Assembly (NCBI RefSeq): GCF_004123805.1
Contig: NZ_RWJX01000001.1
Location: forward strand, 62,001 to 126,000
Length of the DNA stretch: 64,000 bases
Origin: Cellulomonas endophytica
Lineage (GTDB): Bacteria; Actinomycetota; Actinomycetes; Actinomycetales; Cellulomonadaceae
Direction: 5' to 3'
Position numbers and translations under genes: made by a program. Shown here piece after piece: positions 24,444 to 34,379 of the stretch (position 1 is the stretch's first letter; every line of letters begins with the position of its first letter). The notes below the pieces were generated by a model, which was not told the origin of the DNA, searched no databases, and was given only the letters and a program-made list of their open reading frames with translations.

Positions 24444-25316
24444 GTGACGAGGGTGTCGGGCACGGGCACGGGGACGGGCACGGGCACGGGCACGGCGGCG
24501 GGCGGGACGTCCGGGCCGGCCCCCGACGCCCTCGTGGTCGCGGAGCAGGGCCTCGACGGGTTCGACGCCGAGCTGCTCGGGGCGCGGCTCCGGGAGCTGC
24601 GCGAGGCCGCCGGGCTCACCGTCCGCGCGCTGGGCGGGCGGCTCGGCATCTCGGCCAGCGCGGTGTCGCAGATCGAGCGGGGGGTGCTCCGGCCCTCGGT
24701 GAACCGGCTGTTCGCGCTCGTCACGGCCCTCGACGCGTCGCTCGTCGACGTGCTCGGCCCCGCGACGGGCGCGCTCGTCCTCCCCGCCGACGTCCCCGCC
24801 GGCGGGGCGTCCGCCGCCGCGGGCGACGCGGGCCTGCTCGACGCGGGCCACGCCGTCGTCCGCCGGGCCGTCGAGCAGCCCGCCGTCACCCTCTCGGGCG
24901 GCGTCACCTTCCGCCGCCTGTCCCCCGGCGCCGTCCGGGACGTCGACTTCTTCGAGTCCACCTACCCCCCGGGCGCCACGGGCGGCGGCGCCGACGAGCT
25001 CACCGCCCACCACGGGTACGAGATCGGCACGGTCACCGCGGGCGAGCTCACGGTCGACCTGCCGGAGGAGCGCGTCGTGCTGCGCGCGGGCGACTCCATC
25101 TCCTACGCCTGCACGACGCCGCACCGCCTGAGCAACCGCGGCGCCCGGACCGCCGTGGCGACGTGGCTCATCGTCCACCCGGGACGCGGCCGCACCGGCG
25201 CAGAGGCCGGCACCCCCACCCGCCCTGGGCCCGGCCCTGGGTCCGGCCCTGGGTCCGGCCCTGGGTCCGGCACCGAGAGCAGCACCGAGAGCAGCACCGA
25301 GAGGAGCCCCGGATGA
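24444..25316 (+). CDS. XRE-type HTH regulator with C-terminal cupin
   Basis: Protein of 290 residues. After a (Gly-Thr)n opening encoded by a CGGGCA-type repeat, an XRE helix-turn-helix occupies about 45-100 (LGARLRELREAAGLTVRALG, then ISASAVSQIERGVLRPS). A linker leads to a cupin domain (about 165-262) with HHGYEIGTVTAGELTVDL and AGDSISYACTTPHRLSN. HTH-cupin proteins sense a small metabolite in the cupin; here a ureide or purine derivative is likely since it is divergent from the permease and overlaps the UraD-UraH gene by 4 nt. The tail (about 263-290) is repetitive, GPGSGPGSGPGS then TESSTESSTE. The start could instead be GTG 24453; GGAGGG lies 3 nt before 24444 or 12 nt before 24453. Confidence 0.85.
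   Translation: MTRVSGTGTGTGTGTGTAAGGTSGPAPDALVVAEQGLDGFDAELLGARLRELREAAGLTVRALGGRLGISASAVSQIERGVLRPSVNRLFALVTALDASLVDVLGPATGALVLPADVPAGGASAAAGDAGLLDAGHAVVRRAVEQPAVTLSGGVTFRRLSPGAVRDVDFFESTYPPGATGGGADELTAHHGYEIGTVTAGELTVDLPEERVVLRAGDSISYACTTPHRLSNRGARTAVATWLIVHPGRGRTGAEAGTPTRPGPGPGSGPGSGPGSGTESSTESSTERSPG
25223..25306 (+). repeat. Two 12-bp tandem repeats coding the regulator tail
   Basis: Four units of CCCTGGGTCCGG (the first with one change) at 25223-25270 are followed by three units of CACCGAGAGCAG at 25271-25306. In the last unit GAGCAG has become GAGGAG, which forms the ribosome binding site of the overlapping UraD-UraH gene 6 nt before its ATG. Confidence 0.85.
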
Positions 25317-26197
25317 GGGTGACCGCGTTCGACGCCCTGCCCGAGCCCGAGGCCCGCGCGGTCGTCGACGTCTGGGCGCACGTGCCGCGCTGGGTGGACG
25401 CGGTCGTCGCCGGGCGGCCCTACGGGGACCTCGCGGCGGTGCGCGCGGCCGCGGACGCGCTCGCCCGGGGGTGGGACGGCGACGACCTGGCCGCCGCGCT
25501 CGAGCGGCACCCGCGGATCGGGCAGCGCGCTCAGGGCGAGGGGGACGAGGCCCGCGCCTCCCGCCGCGAGCAGGCCGCCGTCGCCGGCGCCGATCCGGCC
25601 GTGACGGACGCGATCGCCGAGGGCAACGCCGCCTACGAGCAGCGCTTCGGCCGGGTCTTCCTCGTGCGCGCCGCCGGCCGCACGCCGCAGGAGATCCTGT
25701 CCCTCCTCGAGCGGCGGCTCGTCGCCGACCCGGACGACGAGGTCCGCGAGGCGCTGGACCAGCTGCGCGAGATCGCGCTCCTGCGCCTGGAGGGTGCCCT
25801 CGACGACGGGGCCGCCGCGCCCCCGGCCGGGTCGCCGGCGCCCCCGCCCGCCCCGGCCGTGAGCCACGTGACGACGCACGTCCTCGACACCGCGCGCGGG
25901 CGCCCGGCCGTGGGCGTGCCGGTCCGCCTCCTGGGGCCGGACGGCACCGTGCTCGGCAGCGGCGCCACCGACGCCGACGGCCGGGTGCGCTCCCTCGGGC
26001 CCGCCGCGCTCGGCCCCGGCACGCACACCCTCGTCTTCGGCACCGGGGCCTGGTACGCCGCCCTCGACGTCGACACGTTCTACCCCGAGGTGACCGTCGC
26101 GTTCGCCGTCGTCGCCCCCGCGGACGGCGGCCCCGCGCACCTGCACGTCCCGCTGCTGCTCAGCCCCTACGCCTTCTCCACCTACCGCGGCAGCTGA
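25313..26197 (+). CDS. UraD-UraH fusion: OHCU decarboxylase and HIU hydrolase
   Basis: Protein of 294 residues that combines two consecutive steps of urate breakdown. Residues 1-162 are OHCU decarboxylase (UraD): His66 in ERHPRIGQRA, then NAAYEQRFGRVFLVRAAGRTPQEIL, matching the family. A Pro/Ala linker (about 165-182) leads to 5-hydroxyisourate hydrolase (UraH, transthyretin-like; 183-294): SHVTTHVLDTARGRPAVGVPV with His189, and the diagnostic C-terminal YRGS. The product is (S)-allantoin. The same pairing, in the order UraD-UraH, occurs in plant allantoin synthase. Starts at ATG overlapping the regulator stop (ATGA), with GAGGAG 6 nt upstream. Confidence 0.93.
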   Translation: MRVTAFDALPEPEARAVVDVWAHVPRWVDAVVAGRPYGDLAAVRAAADALARGWDGDDLAAALERHPRIGQRAQGEGDEARASRREQAAVAGADPAVTDAIAEGNAAYEQRFGRVFLVRAAGRTPQEILSLLERRLVADPDDEVREALDQLREIALLRLEGALDDGAAAPPAGSPAPPPAPAVSHVTTHVLDTARGRPAVGVPVRLLGPDGTVLGSGATDADGRVRSLGPAALGPGTHTLVFGTGAWYAALDVDTFYPEVTVAFAVVAPADGGPAHLHVPLLLSPYAFSTYRGS

Positions 26198-26315
26198 GCC
26201 GGTCGCGGTCGCTGGGGCCGACGGTCGGGGACGCCCGGCCCCGGCCCGTCGCCAGGTGGGTGCGCAGGCCCGTCTCCGGGTGCGGGCGCGCCCCGCCGGT
26301 GCCACGCTCGAGGGC

Positions 26316-26483
26316 ATGAGCACGCAGCCCGAGGACCCGACGCCCACCACCACGAACGACGACCCGGACGGCGACCCGGGGATGCTGAACCCGCGCACGG
26401 GCGGGGCGGCGTCCGGCGAGGTCTCCGACGCGTCCGGCGACCCCGACGCCGACCCGGACCAGCTGAACCCGCGCGGCGCCTGA
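26316..26483 (+). CDS. Small acidic protein with duplicated DxDPxxLNPR motif
   Basis: Hypothetical protein of 55 residues, Asp/Pro/Thr/Gly-rich and very acidic. An internal duplication is visible: DGDPGMLNPRTG at about 18-29 and DADPDQLNPRGA at 44-55, so the C-terminus ends with the second copy. Codon usage has GC-rich third positions as in real genes nearby. ATG 26316 has only GAGGG directly adjacent, so the translation signal is weak. It is downstream of the UraD-UraH gene by about 120 nt and is followed by a perfect 42-bp palindromic terminator. Function unknown; it may be disordered. Confidence 0.6.
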   Translation: MSTQPEDPTPTTTNDDPDGDPGMLNPRTGGAASGEVSDASGDPDADPDQLNPRGA

Positions 26484-26533
26484 GACGCCGCGACCGTGCC
26501 GGTCCGACCACGGGCCCGGCACGCGGCAGGACG

Positions 26534-26575
26534 ACGACGAGGGCCCCGGGGCAGCTGCCCCGGGGCCCTCGTCGT
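26534..26575. terminator. Perfect 42-bp palindrome, bidirectional terminator
   Basis: Both arms are 21 bp and exactly complementary with the centre between 26554 and 26555 (CAGCTG). It sits between the convergent small acidic protein gene and pyk. No T-tract follows; the stem alone is very stable. Confidence 0.8.
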
Positions 26576-26607
26576 GCGTGTGCCGACCGTCGGCCCCCCG
26601 GTGGGGG

Positions 26608-28041
26608 TCAGGCGATGCGGCCCCGCTCGTTCTCGTCGCCGATCTTGTGGACGAGGATCGTGTTGGTGGAGCCGACGACGCCCACGGGGGTGCCGGCGAC
26701 GACGACCACGTAGTCGCCCGGCTGGGCGAGCCCGGAGCGCTGCAGCGTCTCGTCGACGTGCTGGACCATGGCGTCCGTGTTCTCGACGTGGGGCACCTGG
26801 TACGTCTGCACGCCCCACGAGAGCGAGAGCGTGTTGCGCACCGACGTCTGGGGCGTGAAGGCCAGCAGCGGGATGGCCGAGCGCAGGCGCGACATGCGGC
26901 GTGCGGAGTCGCCCGACTGCGTGAAGGTCACGAGGTACTTGACCCCGAGGTTGTCGCCGATCTCCGCCGCCGCGCGCGTGATGGCGCCACCGCGGGTGTG
27001 GGGGGTGGAGCCGAGCGGCGCGATGCGCTCCCGGCCCAGCTCCTCCGTGTTCTCGACGATCCGCGCCATCGTGCGGACGGCCTCGATGGCGTAGTCCCCG
27101 ACGGACGTCTCGCCGGAGAGCATGACCGCGTCGGCGCCGTCGAGGATGGCGTTGGCGCAGTCGGACACCTCGGCGCGCGTCGGGCGCGGGTTGGTGATCA
27201 TCGACTCGAGCACCTGCGTGGCGACGATGACCGGCTTCGCGTTGCGTCGGGCCAGCTCCACCGCGCGCTTCTGCACGAGCGGCACCTGCTCCAGCGGGAG
27301 CTCGACGCCCAGGTCGCCGCGGGCGACCATGATGCCGTCGAAGGCCGCGACGATCTCCTGGAGGTTGTCGACGGCCTGCGGCTTCTCGATCTTGGCGATG
27401 ACCGGGACGACCCGGTTCTCCTCCTCCATGATCCGGCGCACGTCGTCGTAGTCCGCGGCGGTCCGGACGAAGGACAGCGCGATGAAGTCCGCGCCGGTCC
27501 GGAGCGCCCAGCGCAGGTCCTCCTCGTCCTTGTCGCTCATCGCGGGGACGGACACCGCGACGCCGGGGAGGTTGAGGCCCTTGTTGTTCGAGACGGGCCC
27601 GGCCACCTCGACGCGGGTGACGACGCGGGGGCCCTCGACCGCCGTGACGCGGACCATGACCTTGCCGTCGTCGATGAGGATCGGGTCGCCGACGCGCGCG
27701 TCGCCCGGCAGGCCCTTGTGCGTCGTGGAGACGAGCTCCTTCGTGCCCGGCACGTCCTCGGTCGTGATGGTGAAGACGTCGCCGACCTGGAGGTCGTGCT
27801 TGCCCTCGGTGAACCGGCCGAGGCGGATCTTCGGGCCCTGGAGGTCGACGAGGACCGCGACCGAGCGGCCCGACGCCTGCGCCGCGGCGCGGACGTTGTC
27901 GTACACGCGCTTGTGGACCTCGGTGTCCCCGTGGCTGCGGTTGAGGCGGGCGACGTCCATGCCGGCGTCGACGAGCGCCTGGATCTGCTCGGGGGACTCG
28001 GTCGCCGGACCGATGGTGCAGACGATCTTGGCTCTACGCAT
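26608..28041 (-). CDS. pyk: Pyruvate kinase
   Basis: Protein of 477 residues, full length. It transfers phosphate from phosphoenolpyruvate to ADP in glycolysis. Seen are MRRAKIVCTIGPATESPEQI, ARLNRSHGD, VDLQGPKIRLGRF, the signature VIAKIEKPQAVDNLQEI with the catalytic lysine, MVARGDLGVELP, and VIVATQVLESM. The C-terminal allosteric domain is present (DAVMLSGETSVGDYAIEAVRTMARI onward). The ATG lies only 7 nt after a TAGGCT hexamer and there is no ribosome site, so the mRNA is probably leaderless and independent of the upstream gltBD genes. Confidence 0.97.
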   Translation of the reverse strand: MRRAKIVCTIGPATESPEQIQALVDAGMDVARLNRSHGDTEVHKRVYDNVRAAAQASGRSVAVLVDLQGPKIRLGRFTEGKHDLQVGDVFTITTEDVPGTKELVSTTHKGLPGDARVGDPILIDDGKVMVRVTAVEGPRVVTRVEVAGPVSNNKGLNLPGVAVSVPAMSDKDEEDLRWALRTGADFIALSFVRTAADYDDVRRIMEEENRVVPVIAKIEKPQAVDNLQEIVAAFDGIMVARGDLGVELPLEQVPLVQKRAVELARRNAKPVIVATQVLESMITNPRPTRAEVSDCANAILDGADAVMLSGETSVGDYAIEAVRTMARIVENTEELGRERIAPLGSTPHTRGGAITRAAAEIGDNLGVKYLVTFTQSGDSARRMSRLRSAIPLLAFTPQTSVRNTLSLSWGVQTYQVPHVENTDAMVQHVDETLQRSGLAQPGDYVVVVAGTPVGVVGSTNTILVHKIGDENERGRIA

Positions 28042-28048
28042 GGGGCCG

Positions 28049-28054
28049 AGCCTA
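28049..28054 (-). promoter_or_regulatory. Leaderless -10 element for pyk
   Basis: TAGGCT on the minus strand ends 7 nt before the ATG of pyk. This spacing places the transcription start at or next to the A of ATG. No purine-rich ribosome site is found between them. Confidence 0.55.
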
Positions 28055-28182
28055 AGCCACCGCGGCCCTGCGACCGGGCCGGACGTCCCGGGGCGAGACG
28101 CCCGCGCCGCCGGTACCGTGCCCGGCCCCGGGGAGGGGCGGGCAGGGCGCCGGCGGCGCGGAGGGGTCGGGTACCCCCGGGG

Positions 28183-29667
28183 TCAGGGGCGCAGGGCCGT
28201 CGTGCTGGCCCGCACGGGGGCCGGCAGCTCCGTGGTGCCCGAGAGGAACTCGTCGACGGCGGCGGCGGCGGCCCGGCCCTCGGCGATCGCCCACACGATG
28301 AGCGACTGCCCGCGCCCGGCGTCGCCGGCGACGAAGACGCCCGGGCGCGAGGACGCGAAGTCGTCGCGGCGGGCGAACGAGCCCCGCGGCGTGAGCTCGA
28401 GGCCGAGCTGCGCGACCGCGTGCTCCGTCTCCGGCCCCGTGAAGCCCATCGCGATGAGCACGAGGTCGGCGGGGACGTCGGTCTCCGTGCCCGACCGCGG
28501 CGCGCGGGTGCCGTCCGGGCGGTACTCCGTCTCCGCGAGCCGCAGGTACCGCACGTGGCCCGCGTCGTCGCCCTCGCCCCCGACGAATCCCACGGTCGAG
28601 GCCAGGTACTGGCGCTCGCCGCCCTCCTCGTACGAGGACGACACCTCGTAGACGACCGGGTCGACCGGCCACGGCTGGTCCGCGGGGCGCTCCTCCGGCG
28701 GCCGCTTGCCGATGGCGAGCGTCGTCACCGACGCCGCGCCCTGGCGCAGGGCCGTGCCGACGCAGTCCGAGCCCGTGTCGCCGCCGCCGATGACGACGAC
28801 GTGGAGGCCCTCGGCCGAGATGGGGGTGCGCTCCAGCCGCCCGGCGACGACGGCGTTGGCCGGCTGGAGGAACTCCATGGCCGGGTGGATGCCCACGAGC
28901 TCGCGCCCGGGCAGCCGCAGCTCGCGCGGCACCGTCGCCCCTGTGGCGACGACGATCGCGTCGTAGCGCGCGTGCAGCGCCTCCCACGAGATGTCGACGC
29001 CCACGTGCACCCCGGGCCGGAAGCGCGTGCCCTCGGCCTCCATCTGCGCCAGCCGGCGGTCGATGTGGTGCTTCTCGAGCTTGAAGTCCGGCACCCCGTA
29101 GCGCAGGAGGCCGCCGATGGCGTCGTCGCGCTCGTAGACGGCGACGGTGTGGCCGGCGCGGGTGAGCTGCTGCGCCGCCGCCAGGCCCGCGGGCCCGGAG
29201 CCGACGACCGCCACGGTGTGCCCCGTGAGGCGCTGCGGCACCTGGGGCGTCACGCGGCCGGCCGCGAAGGCCTCGTCGATGATCGAGACCTCGACCTGCT
29301 TGATGGTCACCGCGGGCTGGTTGATGCCCAGCACGCACGACGACTCGCACGGCGCCGGGCAGATGCGCCCCGTGAACTCCGGGAAGTTGTTCGTCGCGTG
29401 CAGGCGCTCGATGGCGTCCGTCCACTGCCCGCGCCACACGAGGTCGTTCCACTCGGGGATGAGGTTCCCCAGCGGGCACCCGTTGTGGCAGAAGGGCACG
29501 CCGCAGTCCATGCAGCGGCCGGCCTGGCGGCCGATCGTCGGGTCCTGCGACGGCCGGACGGCCAGGTGGTCGTGCACCTCCGACCAGTCCATGAGCCGCA
29601 CCGGCACGGGCCGGGTCGGCGGGAGCTCGCGCTCCCGGACCTTGAGGAAGCCTCGGGGGTCAGCCAT
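28183..29667 (-). CDS. gltD: Glutamate synthase small (beta) subunit
   Basis: Protein of 494 residues. FeS ligands are Cys52, Cys55, Cys60, Cys64 and Cys103, Cys107, Cys111, forming the two [4Fe-4S] clusters that link the beta FAD to the alpha subunit. The FAD-binding [17 protein letters not shown] is near residue 148 and the NADPH-binding [13 protein letters not shown] near 290. It supplies electrons from NADPH to GltB for making two glutamates from glutamine and 2-oxoglutarate. The ATG lies inside the last codons of gltB (8-nt overlap), giving tight coupling. Confidence 0.96.
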   Translation of the reverse strand: MADPRGFLKVRERELPPTRPVPVRLMDWSEVHDHLAVRPSQDPTIGRQAGRCMDCGVPFCHNGCPLGNLIPEWNDLVWRGQWTDAIERLHATNNFPEFTGRICPAPCESSCVLGINQPAVTIKQVEVSIIDEAFAAGRVTPQVPQRLTGHTVAVVGSGPAGLAAAQQLTRAGHTVAVYERDDAIGGLLRYGVPDFKLEKHHIDRRLAQMEAEGTRFRPGVHVGVDISWEALHARYDAIVVATGATVPRELRLPGRELVGIHPAMEFLQPANAVVAGRLERTPISAEGLHVVVIGGGDTGSDCVGTALRQGAASVTTLAIGKRPPEERPADQPWPVDPVVYEVSSSYEEGGERQYLASTVGFVGGEGDDAGHVRYLRLAETEYRPDGTRAPRSGTETDVPADLVLIAMGFTGPETEHAVAQLGLELTPRGSFARRDDFASSRPGVFVAGDAGRGQSLIVWAIAEGRAAAAAVDEFLSGTTELPAPVRASTTALRP

Positions 29668-32600
29668 GCGCCAGCTCCAGGATCTCGTTCCACACGCCCG
29701 GCGCCATGGGGTCCATGCCGCGCTCCGCGGCGGTCGCCAGGGCACGGCGGATCCGGGCGTACTCCTCCGGCAGCAGCCGCGTGAAGCGGTGCCGCCAGCC
29801 GGCCGCGTCGGACAGCAGCGCCTCGGCGACGAGCGAGCCCGTCTCCTCCGCGTGCAGCCGCAGCAGCCGCTCGACGGTCGCGGCGTCCTCGTCGTCCAGG
29901 GGGTCGAGGCCGACCTCGCCGGCGGCGGACTGCAGGTTGAGCTGCCCGCGGTCCAGGTCGAGCACGTACGCCACGCCGCCGGACATGCCCGCGGCGAGGT
30001 TGCGGCCCGTGGGCCCCAGGACGAGGACGGTGCCGCCCGTCATGTACTCCAGCGCGTGGTCGCCCACGCCCTCGACGACGAACGTCGCGCCCGAGTTGCG
30101 GACGGCGAAGCGCTCCCCGACGAGGCCGGACAGCAGGAGCTCGCCCGCCGTCGCCCCGTAGCCGAGGACGTTGCCCGCCACGACGTGCCGGTGCGGCGCG
30201 AGCTGTGCGCTGCGGTCCGGCCGGACGACGACGCGCCCGCCGGACAGCCCCTTGCCGACGTAGTCGTTCGCGTCGCCCTCGAGGCGCAGCGTGATGCCGC
30301 GCGGCAGGAAGGCGCCGAAGGACTGGCCCGCCGAGCCGGTCAGCGTGACGTCGATGGTCCCGGGCGGCAGGCCGTCGCCGCCGTGGCGGCGGGTGACCTC
30401 GTGCCCGAGCATCGTGCCGACCGTGCGGTTGACGTTGCGCACGGGCAGGGAGATGCGCACGGGCTCGCCGCGCTCGAGGGCGTCGGCGCTCAGCGCGATG
30501 AGCCGCTGGTCCAGGGCCCGGTCCAGGCCGTGGTCCTGCGACCGCGAACGGTGCAGCGTCGAGCCCGGCGCGGGCTCCGGCGCGGCGAGGACGGGGGCGA
30601 GGTCGAGCCCGGCCGCCTTCCAGTGGTCCACGGCGCGCCGCGCGTCGAGCAGGTCGACGCGGCCGACGGCCTCCTCGAGGCTGCGCAGGCCGAGCGCGGC
30701 CAGCCCCTCGCGCACCTGCTGGGCGAGGAACTCGAAGAACGTCACGACGAACTCGGGCCTGCCCGTGAAGCGCGCGCGCAGCTCGGGGTTCTGGGTGGCG
30801 ACGCCGACGGGGCAGGTGTCGAGGTGGCAGACGCGCATCATGATGCAGCCCGACACGACGAGCGGCGCCGTGGCGAAGCCGAACTCCTCCGCGCCGAGCA
30901 GCGCCCCGACGAGCACGTCGCGGCCCGTCTTCAGCTGCCCGTCGACCTGCACCGACACGCGGTCGCGCAGGTCGTTGAGCACGAGGGTCTGCTGCGTCTC
31001 CGCCAGGCCGATCTCCCACGGCGTGCCGGCGTGCTTGAGCGACGTCAGCGGGCTCGCGCCCGTGCCGCCGTCGTGGCCGGCGATGAGCACGACGTCCGCG
31101 TGCGCCTTCGCGACCCCCGCCGCCACCGTGCCGACGCCGAACTCGCTCACGAGCTTGACGTGCACGCGCGCCCGGGGGTTCGCGTTCTTCACGTCGTGGA
31201 TGAGCTGCTTGAGGTCCTCGATGGAGTAGATGTCGTGGTGCGGGGGCGGCGAGATGAGACCCACGCCGGGCGTCGAGTGCCGCGTCCGCGCGATCCACGG
31301 GTACACCTTGTGGCCGGGCAGCTGGCCGCCCTCGCCGGGCTTGGCGCCCTGGGCGAGCTTGATCTGGATGTCGTCGGCGAACGTGAGGTACTCGCTCGTC
31401 ACGCCGAAGCGGCCGGACGCCACCTGCTTGATGGCGGAGCGGCGCTCGGGGTCGTGCAGGCGCTCGGCGTCCTCGCCGCCCTCGCCCGTGTTCGAGCGCG
31501 CGCCGAGGCGGTTCATCGCGATCGCCAGGGTCTCGTGCGCCTCGGCGGAGATGGAGCCGTAGGACATCGCCCCGGTGTTGAAACGCTTGACGATCTCGGA
31601 GACCGGCTCGACCTCCTCGATCGGCACGGGCGGCAGGACGCCCTCCTTGAGCTGCAGCAGCCCGCGCAGCGTCATGAGGCGCTCGGCCTGCTGGTCGACG
31701 CGGTCCGTGTACTCGCGGAACACGTCGTACTGGCGCGAGCGCGTCGCGTGCTGGAGGCGGAAGACCGTCTCGGGGTCGAAGAGGTGGTCCTCGCCGTCGC
31801 GGCGCCACTGGTACTCCCCGCCGGAGGCGAGCCGCTGGTGGGCCAGCCGGTTGCCGGAGGCCGGGTAGGCGTCGGCGTGGCGCGCGGCCACCTCGGCGGC
31901 GACGACGTCCAGGCCGATGCCGCCCAGCCGGCTCGTCGTGCCCGTGAAGTACCGGTCGACCAGGGCCTGCGACAGGCCGATGGCCTCGAACACCTGCGCG
32001 CCGCGGTAGGAGGCGATGGTGGAGATGCCCATCTTCGACATCACCTTGAGGACGCCCTTGCCGAGCGCCTTGATGAGGTTGGCCACCGCCTTCTCGGGGG
32101 CGATGTCGATGTAGCCCGAGCGGGCCATGTCCTCGACGGTCTCCATCGCGAGGTACGGGTTGACCGCCGCCGCGCCGTAGCCGATGAGCAGCGCGACGTG
32201 GTGGACCTCGCGCACGTCGCCCGCCTCGACCACCAGCGAGATCTGCGTGCGGGTGTGCCGGCGCAGCGTGTGGTGGTGCACGGCCGACAGCAGCAGCAGC
32301 GACGGGATGGGCGCGAGCTCGGCGTCGGAGTTGCGGTCGGACAGCACGAGGAAGCTCACGCCGTCGGCGATGGCCGCGTCGACCTCGTCGAAGATCTCCT
32401 CGAGCCGCTGCTCGAGGGCCTCGCCGCCGCCGGAGGCCCGGTACAGGCCGCGGATCGTCGTCGCGCGGAAGCCGTGCCGCGGCTCGCGCTGGACGTGGAC
32501 GATCTTGGCGAGCTGGTCGTTGTCGAGGACAGGGAAGGGCAGCACGAGCTTGCGCGCGTGCTCCGGCCCGTCGGCCAGCAGGTTCGGCTCGGGGCCGATG

Positions 32601-34228
32601 GCACCGCCGATGGAGGTGACGAGCTCCTCGCGGATCGCGTCCAGCGGGGGGTTCGTCACCTGCGCGAACATCTGCGTGAAGTAGTCGAACAGCAGGCGCG
32701 GACGCTGCGAGAGCACCGCGACCGGGGTGTCGGACCCCATGGCGCCCAGCGGCTCGGCCCCCGTGGCCCCCATGGGGCCGAGAATGATCTTGCGCTCCTC
32801 CTCCGTGTACCCGAAGGCGCGCTGGCGGCGGCGCACGGACGCGGCGGAGTGGGCGACGTGGTCGCGCTCGGGCAGGTCCTCGAGGTAGACCGAGCTCTCC
32901 CGCATCCACTCCGCGTAGGGCCGCTGCTGCGCGAGCTGCCCCTTGACCTCCTCGTCGGGGACGATCCGGCCCGTGCCCGTGTCGACGAGCAGCATCCGGC
33001 CCGGCTCGAGGCGGCCCTTCGTGACGATGGTGGCCGGGTCGAGGTCGAGCACGCCGGCCTCCGACGCGCACACGACGAGGCCGTCCTCCGTCACCCAGTA
33101 GCGCCCGGGGCGCAGGCCGTTGCGGTCCTGGAGGGACCCGATGAGCGTGCCGTCCGTGAACGTGAGCGCCGCCGGCCCGTCCCAGGGCTCGATGAGGGTG
33201 GAGTGGTACTCGTAGAACGCGCGGCGCTCGGGCGACATCGTCGCGTGGTTCTCCCACGCCTCGGGCACCATCATCATGATCGCGTGCGGCAGGCTCCGCC
33301 CGGCCAGGTGCAGCAGCTCGAGCACCTCGTCGAAGGAGCCCGAGTCCGAGCCGCCCGGCGTGCAGAACGGGCGCAGCGGGGCCAGGTCCCCCAGCGCCTC
33401 CGACGCCATCATCCCCTCGCGCGCGGCGACCCAGTTGCGGTTGCCGCGGACGGTGTTGATCTCGCCGTTGTGCGCGATGAGGCGCATGGGCTGGGCCAGC
33501 GGCCACGAGGGGAAGGTGTTCGTCGAGAAGCGCGAGTGCACGAGCGCGAGCTCGCTGGCGTAGCGCGGGTCCGACAGGTCGGCGAAGAACGGCTCGAGCT
33601 GCGCGGTCGTGAGCATGCCCTTGTACGTGAGCGTGCGCGAGGACAGCGAGGCGAAGTAGACGCCGAGCTCGTGCTCCGCGCGCCGCCGCAGCCGGTACGT
33701 GCGCCGGTCGAGGTCGAGGCCCGAGAGCTCGCGGGCCGGGTCGGCGACGACGAGCTGGCGGAAGAACGGCATGGACGCGCGGGCCGTGGGGCCGACGAGG
33801 TCGGCCGTCACCTGCACGTCGCGCCAGGCCAGGACGTCGAGCTTCTCCTCGGCCGCCAGCGCCTCGAGGCGGGCGCACGCGGTGGCGCGCTCGTCCTCGT
33901 CGCGCGGCAGGAACGCCATGCCGATGGCGTAGCGGCCCACCGCCGGCAGGTCCGCGTGCACGACGTCGCGCAGGAACGCGTCGGGGATCTGCGTGAGGAT
34001 CCCCGCGCCGTCGCCCGAGTCGATCTCGGCGCCGACCGCGCCGCGGTGGTCGAGGTTGAGCAGCGCCGTCAGACCGGCGTCCACGATGTCCCGGCCGGGC
34101 GTGCCGCGCAGCGTGGCCACGAAGGCGAAGCCGCAGGCGTCGTGCTCCGCCGCGGGGTCGTAGAGACCCTGGGCGTGCGGGGCACGACCCATCGCGGGGC
34201 CGTCGGGGGCCGCAGACGTCGTCGACAT
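29660..34228 (-). CDS. gltB: Glutamate synthase large (alpha) subunit
   Basis: Protein of 1522 residues. The class II glutaminase nucleophile is Cys32 (EHDACGFAF), implying removal of a 31-residue propeptide. The FMN/2-oxoglutarate synthase domain carries [35 protein letters not shown] and [16 protein letters not shown]. The [3Fe-4S] ligands are Cys1128, Cys1134 and Cys1139 ([12 protein letters not shown]). The C-terminal beta-helix (GXGXG-like repeats, [20 protein letters not shown]) is complete. GAGGAC precedes the ATG. It assimilates ammonia with glutamine synthetase, so it can use nitrogen released by the purine pathway upstream, although the two loci are separately transcribed. Confidence 0.97.
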   Translation of the reverse strand: MSTTSAAPDGPAMGRAPHAQGLYDPAAEHDACGFAFVATLRGTPGRDIVDAGLTALLNLDHRGAVGAEIDSGDGAGILTQIPDAFLRDVVHADLPAVGRYAIGMAFLPRDEDERATACARLEALAAEEKLDVLAWRDVQVTADLVGPTARASMPFFRQLVVADPARELSGLDLDRRTYRLRRRAEHELGVYFASLSSRTLTYKGMLTTAQLEPFFADLSDPRYASELALVHSRFSTNTFPSWPLAQPMRLIAHNGEINTVRGNRNWVAAREGMMASEALGDLAPLRPFCTPGGSDSGSFDEVLELLHLAGRSLPHAIMMMVPEAWENHATMSPERRAFYEYHSTLIEPWDGPAALTFTDGTLIGSLQDRNGLRPGRYWVTEDGLVVCASEAGVLDLDPATIVTKGRLEPGRMLLVDTGTGRIVPDEEVKGQLAQQRPYAEWMRESSVYLEDLPERDHVAHSAASVRRRQRAFGYTEEERKIILGPMGATGAEPLGAMGSDTPVAVLSQRPRLLFDYFTQMFAQVTNPPLDAIREELVTSIGGAIGPEPNLLADGPEHARKLVLPFPVLDNDQLAKIVHVQREPRHGFRATTIRGLYRASGGGEALEQRLEEIFDEVDAAIADGVSFLVLSDRNSDAELAPIPSLLLLSAVHHHTLRRHTRTQISLVVEAGDVREVHHVALLIGYGAAAVNPYLAMETVEDMARSGYIDIAPEKAVANLIKALGKGVLKVMSKMGISTIASYRGAQVFEAIGLSQALVDRYFTGTTSRLGGIGLDVVAAEVAARHADAYPASGNRLAHQRLASGGEYQWRRDGEDHLFDPETVFRLQHATRSRQYDVFREYTDRVDQQAERLMTLRGLLQLKEGVLPPVPIEEVEPVSEIVKRFNTGAMSYGSISAEAHETLAIAMNRLGARSNTGEGGEDAERLHDPERRSAIKQVASGRFGVTSEYLTFADDIQIKLAQGAKPGEGGQLPGHKVYPWIARTRHSTPGVGLISPPPHHDIYSIEDLKQLIHDVKNANPRARVHVKLVSEFGVGTVAAGVAKAHADVVLIAGHDGGTGASPLTSLKHAGTPWEIGLAETQQTLVLNDLRDRVSVQVDGQLKTGRDVLVGALLGAEEFGFATAPLVVSGCIMMRVCHLDTCPVGVATQNPELRARFTGRPEFVVTFFEFLAQQVREGLAALGLRSLEEAVGRVDLLDARRAVDHWKAAGLDLAPVLAAPEPAPGSTLHRSRSQDHGLDRALDQRLIALSADALERGEPVRISLPVRNVNRTVGTMLGHEVTRRHGGDGLPPGTIDVTLTGSAGQSFGAFLPRGITLRLEGDANDYVGKGLSGGRVVVRPDRSAQLAPHRHVVAGNVLGYGATAGELLLSGLVGERFAVRNSGATFVVEGVGDHALEYMTGGTVLVLGPTGRNLAAGMSGGVAYVLDLDRGQLNLQSAAGEVGLDPLDDEDAATVERLLRLHAEETGSLVAEALLSDAAGWRHRFTRLLPEEYARIRRALATAAERGMDPMAPGVWNEILELAHG

Positions 34229-34291
34229 AGCACCGTCCTCACAGGGGCCCTCACGGACCCGTCGAGCAGGGGAACGCGGGGACGTCGTCGG

Positions 34292-34313
34292 CCCACATGT
34301 GGGGGCGACGATA
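34292..34313 (-). promoter_or_regulatory. gltB promoter with palindromic operator candidate
   Basis: TATCGT fits TANNNT and would start transcription near 34301, inside the perfect palindrome CCCACATGTGGG (34292-34303). An operator overlapping the start site is typical of repression. The bound protein is unknown. Confidence 0.4.
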
Positions 34314-34379
34314 CAGCCACCGCGAGGGGCCCTCGTCGGCGTCCCACGCATCGGGTCAGCAGGGTCACAGCGCCCCACC

